Positions 1 to 7,350 of a DNA stretch of 64,000 nt are shown one piece after another; within the stretch, counting starts at the first letter, position 1, and each line of letters opens with the position of its first letter. Below the pieces are notes generated by a model, which was given only the letters and a program-made list of their open reading frames with translations, was not told where the DNA came from and ran no database searches. The stretch is from CBDDLD01 sp965230605 (GTDB lineage Bacteria; Bacteroidota; Bacteroidia; Flavobacteriales; Flavobacteriaceae): assembly GCA_965230605.1 (NCBI GenBank), contig CBDDLD010000004.1, positions 372,001 to 436,000 on the forward strand. The letters are read 5' to 3'. The position numbers and the translations under genes were made by a program.

Positions 1-13
1 GCAAAACGTTAAA

Positions 14-664
14 TTAAGCGTTATACTCTTTAATTACCTTATATAAAACAACATAAGGCCCGATTTCGAGAGCGCAAAGATACAATAAAAAATAGAAAAA
101 ACCGGCAGAGATCAATTTTTGATGGTTTTTGAAAGATGTTATAAAACCTATGACATTTATAATGCAAATGATTACAATTATTGAGATTATAATAATTTTT
201 GAAGGTTTTAAACCATAAAGCAATAGAAAATTGGCAACAATTAAAATAAGTCCTGAGAAATTTTTATAGGTAGTTTTTTGAAATAGATATGAGTCAATTA
301 AGCTATCTATGTTAAATAAGCTTCCTATAAGGCGCTCAATAAGTATCTTAATTAAAAATATAGTGCTCACAGCCATTAGAATTTTTAGAAATGGGATAAT
401 TTCAAAAGGCACAGGATTAAAAAGCGTATTGTTTAGTATATAAACGAAAGTGCTTAAAGCTATAACGAGATTAATGAATAATAATCCATCAAACGTGTCT
501 ATGAATTTCTGATCACGAGTATATATTTTTAAATACTTTGAGCTACCAACAACCTGAATAAAATCATTAAAGCGGGTACTGAAAATATATTTAGCCACAG
601 TAACAAATGCAAGCCCTAATAGACAGAACACCGTTAACCACTCATAAGTTATAAAATCACGCAT
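14..664 (-). CDS. DUF4271 family membrane protein
   Basis: Integral membrane protein that I recognise as the DUF4271 family of Bacteroidetes; its function is unknown. The 216 residues contain about six hydrophobic segments (roughly residues 8-27, 58-80, 90-108, 135-153, 155-178 and 186-205), separated by short basic loops. No catalytic motif is visible. The gene is complete, with ATG at 664 and stop at 14, and is read away from the mannosyltransferase gene, leaving about 120 bp for divergent promoters. In other flavobacteria this family commonly sits beside the same mannosyltransferase and dihydroorotase genes (recalled, not checked). Confidence 0.85.
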   Translation of the reverse strand: MRDFITYEWLTVFCLLGLAFVTVAKYIFSTRFNDFIQVVGSSKYLKIYTRDQKFIDTFDGLLFINLVIALSTFVYILNNTLFNPVPFEIIPFLKILMAVSTIFLIKILIERLIGSLFNIDSLIDSYLFQKTTYKNFSGLILIVANFLLLYGLKPSKIIIISIIVIICIINVIGFITSFKNHQKLISAGFFYFLLYLCALEIGPYVVLYKVIKEYNA

Positions 665-759
665 ATTGCTAAATTATAAAGAATAATGTAACTAAAACAG
701 ATATTAACAGGGTAAAATAAGCAAAACCATTTTATGTGATTAGAAAACATTAAAAGCGT

Positions 760-767
760 TACTTTTG
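760..767 (+). promoter_or_regulatory. -7 promoter element of the mannosyltransferase gene
   Basis: TACTTTTG matches the Bacteroidetes -7 consensus TAnnTTTG and lies 17 bases before the ATG at 785. No good TTTG is seen at -33, so only the -7 half is supported. It makes the in-frame TTG at 776 an unlikely start, because that codon would lie close to the transcript 5' end. Confidence 0.4.
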
Positions 768-784
768 CTAAAATTTTGAGCGCA

Positions 785-1507
785 ATGACAGATGCAATTG
801 TCATCATACCAACTTATAATGAAGTAGAGAATATTGAAGCTATAATTAAAGCTGTATTTTCTCAGGAAACGTCATTTCATATTCTTATAGTGGATGATAA
901 TTCTCCAGATGGAACTTCTGATAAAGTTATTGCAATGCAAAAAGATTATCCTGAACAATTATTTTTATTGCAAAGGGCAGAAAAAAATGGTTTAGGAACT
1001 GCATATATAGCTGGGTTTAAATGGTGTTTAGAAAGAGCATATGCCTACATATTTGAAATGGATGCTGATTTTTCTCATAACCCTAAAGATCTAGAGCTGC
1101 TTCTTAATGTTTGCAAGATGGATGGTGCCGATGTGGCTATAGGTTCGCGTTATGTTAAAGGGGTTAATGTGGTAAACTGGCCCATGTCTCGTGTGTTACT
1201 CTCATACATGGCCTCCAAATATGTTCGTTTTATAACAAGAATGAAGATTCATGATACAACTGCAGGATTTGTTTGTTATAAACGAAAGGTACTAGAGACA
1301 ATAAATTTAGATGCAATCAGGTTTATTGGATATGCTTTTCAGATTGAAATGAAGTTTAAAGCCTATCTCAAAAAATTTAATATTGTTGAAGTTCCCGTAA
1401 TTTTTACGGATAGAACTAAGGGAAAATCAAAAATGAGTGGAGGTATTATTTCGGAAGCCATTTTTGGAGTGATAAGTTTAAAATTAAAAAGCCTTTTTAG
1501 TAAATAA
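785..1507 (+). CDS. Polyprenol monophosphomannose synthase (GT2)
   Basis: Family 2 glycosyltransferase of the dolichol/polyprenol-phosphate mannose synthase type, expected to transfer a sugar from a nucleotide donor (GDP-mannose in characterised members) to a polyprenyl phosphate at the inner face of the membrane. The N-terminus has IIPTYNEVENIE, followed by the nucleotide-binding VDDNSPDGT and the metal-binding EMDADFSH. The length of about 240 residues is that of the soluble, single-domain form, and no C-terminal membrane helices are present. ATG 785 is preferred over the in-frame TTG at 776. The dihydroorotase gene follows after 5 bases, probably in one operon. Confidence 0.88.
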   Translation: MTDAIVIIPTYNEVENIEAIIKAVFSQETSFHILIVDDNSPDGTSDKVIAMQKDYPEQLFLLQRAEKNGLGTAYIAGFKWCLERAYAYIFEMDADFSHNPKDLELLLNVCKMDGADVAIGSRYVKGVNVVNWPMSRVLLSYMASKYVRFITRMKIHDTTAGFVCYKRKVLETINLDAIRFIGYAFQIEMKFKAYLKKFNIVEVPVIFTDRTKGKSKMSGGIISEAIFGVISLKLKSLFSK

Positions 1508-1512
1508 AGTAA

Positions 1513-2853
1513 ATGAATACAACATTAATCAAGAACGCTAAAATTGTAAATGAAGGCCAGATCATAGAAGCCGATTTATTAATTGTAGATGGAATAATTA
1601 AACAAATTGAGGATTCAATTAGTGCAAAGTCTGCAGATATAAAGGTTATTGATGCTGAAGGCAATTATGTATTACCAGGCGCCATAGATGATCAGGTACA
1701 CTTTAGAGAGCCAGGGCTTACTCATAAAGCTACCATTGAAACAGAATCTAGAGCCGCTGTAGCCGGAGGAGTTACTTCATTTATTGAAATGCCAAATACT
1801 AAGCCACAGACGACTACGATAGAAAAACTTGAAGAGAAGTTTAGTATTGCAGCAAAAAGTGCTTATGCAAACTATTCGTTTATGTTTGGAGGCACTAACG
1901 ATAACCTTGAAGAGATTTTAAAAGTAAACCCTAAAGAAGTAGCCGGATTAAAATTGTTTCTTGGCTCATCAACAGGAAATATGCTTGTCGATGATCCGGA
2001 GATTTTAGAGGAGATTTTCTCAAGTACAGATTTGGTGATTTCCGTACATTGTGAAGATGAAGCCACAATTAGGGAGAATTTAGAGGCATACAAATCTCAA
2101 TATGGAGATGATATTCCAATAGAATTTCATCCGATAATAAGAAGTGAAGAAGCTTGTTATTTGTCGTCATCTAAAGCTATTGAACTAGCTAAAAAAACCG
2201 GGGCCAGATTACATGTGTTTCATCTATCTACAGGAAAGGAAACAGAATTATTTACAAACAAGATTCCGTTAAAGGATAAGAAAATTACTGCTGAAGTATG
2301 TACACATCACTTGTGGTTCTCAGATGAAGATTATAAAGAAAAAGGAACATTAATAAAATGGAACCCTGCGGTAAAGAAAAAATCGGATAGAGAGCAATTG
2401 TGGGAAGCATTGTTAGATGATAGAATAGATGTTATTGCAACCGATCATGCACCCCATACTCTGGAAGAAAAAAGTAATCCATATACTTCTGCGCCTTCTG
2501 GAGGACCACTGGTGCAACATGCTTATGTAGCTATGCTGGAAGCCTATCACCAAGGAAAGATCGGTATAGAGAAGATTGTAGAAAAGATGGCACATAATCC
2601 GGCAATACTTTTTGATGTTCATAAAAGAGGATACATTAAGGAAGGATATTACGCAGATATTGTTATTGCTGATCTAAACAATCCTTGGACTGTGAATAAA
2701 GATAATATCCTATATAAATGTGGGTGGTCACCATTTGAGGGGACTACATTTAAAAGTAGAATAACTCATACATTTGTGAATGGAACTTTGGTATATCATA
2801 ATTTTAAGGTTCTAGATGTGAAAGCTGGTCAAAGGTTGACTTTTGATAGATAA
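1513..2853 (+). CDS. pyrC: Dihydroorotase (type I)
   Basis: Amidohydrolase of pyrimidine synthesis that closes carbamoyl aspartate to dihydroorotate. At 446 residues it has type I length. Visible motifs are the metal-site region around residues 59-68 (DDQVHFREPG), the lysine region GLKLFLGSS, the His motifs SVHCED and LHVFHLST, and the Asp motif ATDHAPHTLEEK near residue 312. The first His of the usual DxHxH motif is Gln61, while His63 is kept. The other ligand motifs are intact, so it is probably active, but a DHOase-like role cannot be excluded. It sits between the mannosyltransferase and a DUF4296 lipoprotein, 2-5 bases from each. Confidence 0.88.
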   Translation: MNTTLIKNAKIVNEGQIIEADLLIVDGIIKQIEDSISAKSADIKVIDAEGNYVLPGAIDDQVHFREPGLTHKATIETESRAAVAGGVTSFIEMPNTKPQTTTIEKLEEKFSIAAKSAYANYSFMFGGTNDNLEEILKVNPKEVAGLKLFLGSSTGNMLVDDPEILEEIFSSTDLVISVHCEDEATIRENLEAYKSQYGDDIPIEFHPIIRSEEACYLSSSKAIELAKKTGARLHVFHLSTGKETELFTNKIPLKDKKITAEVCTHHLWFSDEDYKEKGTLIKWNPAVKKKSDREQLWEALLDDRIDVIATDHAPHTLEEKSNPYTSAPSGGPLVQHAYVAMLEAYHQGKIGIEKIVEKMAHNPAILFDVHKRGYIKEGYYADIVIADLNNPWTVNKDNILYKCGWSPFEGTTFKSRITHTFVNGTLVYHNFKVLDVKAGQRLTFDR

Positions 2854-2855
2854 TT

Positions 2856-3323
2856 ATGAAAAAGTATCTGATACTATTAGTAACACTTTTTATGACATTT
2901 GCCTGTCAGAGGGCAAAACGTCCAGAGCGTCCGGATAACCTGATCCCTAAAGAAAAAATGGCTGATATTTTATTAGATATGTTTATCGTAAATTCTGCCA
3001 AGGGGGTTAATAAAAGAGTTTTAGAACGAAACGGTGTAGACCCTGAAACTTATATTCTAGATAAGCACGGTATAGATAGTATACAGTTTGCTGCGAGTAA
3101 TGCCTTTTATGCCTATGATATTAAGGACTATAGGCAAATCATGGATGATGTGGCGCGTAAAATAGAACATCAAAAGGTAAAATACGATAGTATTAATAAG
3201 GTAGAAGAAGCAGAGCGTAAGCGTAGAAACGATTCAATGAGAGCTGCAACGAGAGGTAAGTACACTAAGCCTAAAATAAAATCAGATAGTGTAAATACTG
3301 CTACAGAAAAGCCTTCTAATTAA
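2856..3323 (+). CDS. DUF4296 lipoprotein
   Basis: Small lipoprotein of the DUF4296 family, function unknown. It begins with a lipoprotein signal (MKKYLILLVTLFMTFAC), with the lipidated Cys at residue 17. The body contains the motif PKEKMADILLDM and a charged, helix-prone C-terminal half rich in Lys, Arg and Glu. Only 2 bases separate it from dihydroorotase, so they are probably co-transcribed. Its 3' end overlaps the convergent epimerase gene by 8 bases. Confidence 0.85.
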   Translation: MKKYLILLVTLFMTFACQRAKRPERPDNLIPKEKMADILLDMFIVNSAKGVNKRVLERNGVDPETYILDKHGIDSIQFAASNAFYAYDIKDYRQIMDDVARKIEHQKVKYDSINKVEEAERKRRNDSMRAATRGKYTKPKIKSDSVNTATEKPSN

Positions 3324-4335
3324 TATCCTTCTTATATAACTCAACAACTTCTCCAATAGACTGATCTATTGGTTTAAAATCAAAGTTTAAAGCATCTTTA
3401 ATTTTTGAGTTGTCATATCTTGTTATACTAGTGGCTGATTTTGCCATTTGTTTAGAAAGGCGCCTGCGTTTTCCGAATAATTTAAAGTTTAACCAATCTA
3501 ATCGCCAGGCGAGTTGTAATAACCAGGGCTTAGCTTCTTTCTTAGCAGGGCTAACACCAAGCGAACTAGCAACTTTTAATTGGAAATCTTTAAAGCTTAA
3601 ACATTCAGAAATTATAATATAATTCTCATTTTTGAGTGCGCTGCTCATAAGCTTGTACATGACATTTACAACATCCCAGACATCTACATAACCTGTAGTG
3701 CCTTGAGTGTAGTATTTTAATCCTTTATGGATTTGCTTAAACAAACTACCACTACTGCCAGATCGCCAATGGCCACCACCTAGTATTATTCCCGGATTTA
3801 CAATGACAGCATCCAATCCCTCTTGAGTTCCACGCCATACTTCCAATTCAGCACCAAATTTAGTAATGGCATAGACACTGTTGTCAAATTCAGTATTCCA
3901 AGGTGTTGTTTCAGTGATAAGTTTGTTAGGGTCACTATGATGTCCTATGGCAGCTATGGAGCTCATATAACATAGCTTTTTTACTGAGTTGCTTATAGAT
4001 AGATTTACAATATTAGCAGTACCTTCTATATTAATCTTACGCAGTAGATGATACTTGTCAGGTTCAAAGGAGACAAAAGCAGCACAGTGGTATACATGAG
4101 TAATATCTCTAAATGCTTCTTGTAACTTAGGAACGTTATTGAGGTCAGCTTCAACCCATTCAATTTTATCAAATAACATATCAGGAGTATCACTAAAATA
4201 GGAAAATACGTGCCTGACACCATCTAGCTTGTGCTGTCGTCTGTATGTGGCTCTTATAGGCACATTAGAATTACTAATTAAATGGAAAAGTAAATGCGAC
4301 CCTACAAGACCTGTACCTCCAGTAACTAAAATCAT
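3316..4335 (-). CDS. NAD-dependent epimerase/dehydratase (extended SDR)
   Basis: Extended short-chain dehydrogenase/reductase. The N-terminal Rossmann motif GGTGLVGSHL (residues 6-15) binds NAD(P), ADLNNV follows the fifth strand, and the catalytic YxxxK appears as YAITKFGAE near residue 155, preceded by the Ser of YMSSIAAIG. The 339 residues are typical of sugar-nucleotide or dihydroflavonol-reductase-like members, and the substrate cannot be told from sequence. It is a single gene on the minus strand between the dihydroorotase operon and tyrS. Confidence 0.85.
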   Translation of the reverse strand: MILVTGGTGLVGSHLLFHLISNSNVPIRATYRRQHKLDGVRHVFSYFSDTPDMLFDKIEWVEADLNNVPKLQEAFRDITHVYHCAAFVSFEPDKYHLLRKINIEGTANIVNLSISNSVKKLCYMSSIAAIGHHSDPNKLITETTPWNTEFDNSVYAITKFGAELEVWRGTQEGLDAVIVNPGIILGGGHWRSGSSGSLFKQIHKGLKYYTQGTTGYVDVWDVVNVMYKLMSSALKNENYIIISECLSFKDFQLKVASSLGVSPAKKEAKPWLLQLAWRLDWLNFKLFGKRRRLSKQMAKSATSITRYDNSKIKDALNFDFKPIDQSIGEVVELYKKDIN

Positions 4336-4366
4336 GGCTCTAAGTTAGTCTTTTTTATAATTGTCT

Positions 4367-4396
4367 TTTGTCTTTTAAAGTGGAAACATATCTTTG
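4367..4396 (+). promoter_or_regulatory. tyrS promoter (TTTG-N18-TATCTTTG)
   Basis: TTTG at 4367-4370 and TATCTTTG at 4389-4396 are 18 bases apart and match the Bacteroidetes sigma-A consensus. The -7 box covers the in-frame TTG codon at 4394, so translation must start downstream, at ATG 4424. Confidence 0.65.
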
Positions 4397-4423
4397 CCTA
4401 AATTTAATTGTAAACCTTCAGAA

Positions 4424-5719
4424 ATGGTAAAGAATTTTGTAGAAGAACTTAAATGGAGAGGCATGTTACATCAAAATATGCCCGGTGTAGAAGAACATCT
4501 TAATGAAACGATGAGAAGTGCCTATATTGGTTTTGACCCTACAGCAGATTCTTTACATATAGGGAATTTGGTGCCGATTATGATTTTGGCACATTATCAG
4601 AGGTCTGGACATAAACCATATGCTTTGGTTGGTGGCGCAACAGGAATGATTGGTGACCCTTCTGGGAAGTCTAACGAACGTAATTTATTAGATGAAGAAA
4701 CGTTGAAACACAATCAGGAATCAATAAAAAAACAACTATCTCATTTTTTAGATTTTGAAAGTGATGCCGATAACGCAGCAGTTTTAGTTAATAATTATGA
4801 CTGGATGAAGTCGTTCTCATTTTTAGAATTTATCAGAGATGTTGGTAAGCATATTACTGTTAACTACATGATGGCTAAAGATTCTGTAAAGAACAGAATT
4901 TCTTCTGAGTCTTCTGAAGGAATGAGTTTTACTGAGTTTACCTATCAGTTGGTTCAAGGTTATGATTTCTTGCATCTTTACAAAGCACATAATTGTACCA
5001 TACAAATGGGAGGAAGTGACCAATGGGGTAATATTACTACCGGAACAGAGCTTATTAGGCGTATAGGTAACGGAAAAGGATTTGCCATTACGTGTCCTTT
5101 AATTACTAAAAGTGATGGCTCTAAATTTGGAAAGTCTGAAGGTGGTAATGTCTGGTTAGATGCTAAAAGAACATCACCATATAAGTTCTATCAATATTGG
5201 TTAAATTCTAGTGATGAAGATGCTGAAAAGTATATTAAGATTTTCACTTTCTTAACAGAAGAGACGATTAATGAACTTGTGAAGGCGCACAAAGAAGCAC
5301 CACACTTAAGGGTTTTACAAAAACGATTAGCTAAAGAGATCACTACTATGGTGCATTCTGAAGCCGATTTTGAAAATGCAGAAAAAGCGTCGAACATATT
5401 ATACAGCAAATCGTTTAAAGATGATATTCAATCATTAAATGAACAATTGTTTTTGGATGTTTTTGAAGGTGTCCCACAAGCAGAAATTTCGAGAGAAGAT
5501 TTTGAAGCAGGCTTAGATATGATCGGAGCACTGGCAGCCAAAACAAATTTCTTAAACTCTAATGGAGAGGCGAGAAGAGCCCTTAAAGAAAATTCTATAT
5601 CTGTTAATAAAGAAAAGATTAAAGAAGATTATGTATTAGGTTCACAAGATCTTATAAACAACCAGTACATTATTTTAAATAAAGGGAAACGCAATACTTA
5701 CATCATTAAGGTTGTATAA
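4424..5719 (+). CDS. tyrS: Tyrosyl-tRNA synthetase
   Basis: Class I aminoacyl-tRNA synthetase charging tRNA-Tyr. The ATP-binding signature HIGN is in the segment DSLHIGNLVPIM, the second signature is KFGKS, and the tyrosine-binding region is YDFLHLY. The C-terminal 70 residues form the S4-like RNA-binding domain. The length from ATG 4424 is 431 residues, normal for the bacterial TyrRS group. A longer reading from TTG 4394 is rejected because it runs through the promoter -7 box. Confidence 0.95.
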   Translation: MVKNFVEELKWRGMLHQNMPGVEEHLNETMRSAYIGFDPTADSLHIGNLVPIMILAHYQRSGHKPYALVGGATGMIGDPSGKSNERNLLDEETLKHNQESIKKQLSHFLDFESDADNAAVLVNNYDWMKSFSFLEFIRDVGKHITVNYMMAKDSVKNRISSESSEGMSFTEFTYQLVQGYDFLHLYKAHNCTIQMGGSDQWGNITTGTELIRRIGNGKGFAITCPLITKSDGSKFGKSEGGNVWLDAKRTSPYKFYQYWLNSSDEDAEKYIKIFTFLTEETINELVKAHKEAPHLRVLQKRLAKEITTMVHSEADFENAEKASNILYSKSFKDDIQSLNEQLFLDVFEGVPQAEISREDFEAGLDMIGALAAKTNFLNSNGEARRALKENSISVNKEKIKEDYVLGSQDLINNQYIILNKGKRNTYIIKVV

Positions 5720-5724
5720 AAAAA

Positions 5725-5748
5725 GCGCCTGATGAAGATATCAGGCGC
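5725..5748 (-). terminator. Rho-independent terminator of the YHS gene
   Basis: GCGCCTGAT and ATCAGGCGC form a perfect 9-bp stem with a 6-base loop. On the minus strand it is followed by a run of seven T, so it terminates the YHS gene. The plus strand lacks a T run, so it helps tyrS less. Confidence 0.75.
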
Positions 5749-5800
5749 ACTAAATCAACCAACCAGCTATAATACTTTTAATTTCTCTTTTTCATAGAAA

Positions 5801-6244
5801 TCATTTCATATGTATAGCTTTCCAGTTTTTGTCGGCTTTTTCTTGTAAACCTTTCACATTTTCTTTTTTCCATAATTCTAAAGTGTTTGTCCCCCAAGAA
5901 TTATAGAATAAATAAAGTTTTCCATCCCTTATTTCAAAGGTCTCCGGGTTAATTCCGACTTTTTTCGATTTTACAGCAATTGCATAAGCGCAGTACCCTC
6001 CATATTGTGGGACATAAGCTTCTGGATTACTTTTGAAAGTATTTAAATTGTCTTCTGAAGCAAACTTATACTTTACACCATCATGGGTAGTAGTGTATTT
6101 TTTGTCTCCTTTGATGGCATCATTATTAAAATAAGCAACAACATCATAACCTTCGGCAACATAGCCTTTTTTTGTATTATAATCTACAGACTGTGCATGT
6201 ACAGCGGTAGTCATTAACACGAGTAGAAAAAATATGGATCTCAT
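5801..6244 (-). CDS. Secreted YHS-domain protein
   Basis: Exported protein with a signal peptide (residues 1-17, cleavage after HAQ) and a YHS domain, a small fold linked to metal handling in other proteins. The YHS core is YDVVAYFNNDAIKGD through YKFASEDNLNTFKSNPEAYVPQYGGYCAYAI (roughly residues 33-87). It has one Cys in the motif GGYCAYA. At 147 residues it resembles the stand-alone periplasmic YHS proteins common in marine bacteria. No partner gene is evident. An 8-bp inverted repeat directly abuts the start codon. Confidence 0.82.
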   Translation of the reverse strand: MRSIFFLLVLMTTAVHAQSVDYNTKKGYVAEGYDVVAYFNNDAIKGDKKYTTTHDGVKYKFASEDNLNTFKSNPEAYVPQYGGYCAYAIAVKSKKVGINPETFEIRDGKLYLFYNSWGTNTLELWKKENVKGLQEKADKNWKAIHMK

Positions 6245-6268
6245 AATATCAATTTTATATTTGATATT
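6245..6268. promoter_or_regulatory. Inverted repeat at the YHS gene start
   Basis: AATATCAA and TTGATATT form an 8-bp inverted repeat with an 8-base spacer, immediately upstream of the YHS start codon and 26 bases after the LuxE-like gene. It could be an operator or, in RNA, a hairpin hiding the ribosome-binding site. AT-rich composition makes chance possible. Confidence 0.35.
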
Positions 6269-6293
6269 GATAGTCGAGAAGAACGGAGATAGA

Positions 6294-7271
6294 TTACAGA
6301 ACCATCAAATTACATCCTCTTACATCTGAATGGTCGTATCTGCCAATAACTTCAAAAGTACCATCATCATATACTTTCCCTAAATCTTGAGTGGCGATAA
6401 AAGCACAAGAGTTAATGTTGGCCAAATCAATAACATTGATGCCGCCAGTGGAGGCGTATCGACTTAATGAAAGTGGGTCCTCGGTATCTCTGGTGACAAC
6501 CTTCATCCATGGGGGGCTTTTGAAAAGACCTTGCCCTTTGGAATAGGCTTGACTGAGTAATTCGGTCATACCATATTCACTATGAATACAATCAACATTA
6601 AACCCTTCAATAAGGTGTTGATGCAATTCACTTCGTACTAATTCTTTTCTACGACCTTTCATACCACCTGTTTCCATAACTATGGTATATTTGAGGTTAA
6701 ACGTGTATTGTTCTATAAGATCTAAAAGGGCAAAAGAAACCCCGATTAATACAGTTTTCTGTTGCTTGTTATTAAGTTCTACTAATTTATTTGCCAGAGC
6801 TTCAATATCATTCAAGTAAAATCCACTGTCTTTATGTTTTGAAGTATTAATCAAATCATTAGCCATATATATTAATGAGGATCCTTCGCGTTCAAGATAA
6901 TTCGGGAGCAGAGCCAGAATGACATAGTCTTCAATATTACCATAAAAATATTCAAACCCTTTACGATAGCTTTGTTCATATAAACTAAGATCAGTTACAT
7001 GATGTTTGCTGGTTACTGTACCTGTAGTTCCCGAGCTAGTAAATGTTAATTCAGTAGTATCATTATTACTTACTACATGATGCGATTTGAAAAATTGAAT
7101 GGGTAAAAAAGGAATTTTAGCAATAGAAGTGACATCACTGGGGTGCTTATATAGTAAATCGCAAAACGATCGGTAAACACTATTATTTTCGAATTGATGG
7201 TTGAAAATTTCAAGGGCCAGTGCTTCAAATGATGCATCATTAACATTAAATATGGCTTCTTTTGAAATCAT
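6294..7271 (-). CDS. LuxE-like acyl-protein synthetase/acyltransferase
   Basis: Member of the LuxE acyl-protein synthetase family, adenylate-forming enzymes that activate fatty acids. The Ser/Thr/Gly-rich loop ELTFTSSGTTGT (near residue 75) is the ATP-binding motif of the superfamily. Further on are METGGMKGRRKEL and the EYGMTELLSQAYS motif, and near the C-terminus ATQDLGKVYDDGTFEVIGRYDHSDVRGCN. At 325 residues it is shorter than full acyl-CoA ligases, as LuxE proteins are. No luciferase or reductase gene lies near it, so bioluminescence is not implied. The acyl substrate and acceptor are unknown. Confidence 0.75.
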   Translation of the reverse strand: MISKEAIFNVNDASFEALALEIFNHQFENNSVYRSFCDLLYKHPSDVTSIAKIPFLPIQFFKSHHVVSNNDTTELTFTSSGTTGTVTSKHHVTDLSLYEQSYRKGFEYFYGNIEDYVILALLPNYLEREGSSLIYMANDLINTSKHKDSGFYLNDIEALANKLVELNNKQQKTVLIGVSFALLDLIEQYTFNLKYTIVMETGGMKGRRKELVRSELHQHLIEGFNVDCIHSEYGMTELLSQAYSKGQGLFKSPPWMKVVTRDTEDPLSLSRYASTGGINVIDLANINSCAFIATQDLGKVYDDGTFEVIGRYDHSDVRGCNLMVL

Positions 7272-7294
7272 ACTGCAAAAATATAGAAAATAAA

Positions 7295-7321
7295 AGAGCG
7301 CTACTAGTAAAGCAGCGCTCT
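7295..7321 (-). terminator. Terminator after the T9SS-secreted protein gene
   Basis: AGAGCGCT and AGCGCTCT form an 8-bp stem with an 11-base loop. On the minus strand it is followed by TTTTATTTT. It lies between the T9SS gene and the LuxE-like gene, so these are probably separate transcripts. Confidence 0.7.
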
Positions 7322-7350
7322 GTTAAGATTATATTTTAGCTATATGTCGC

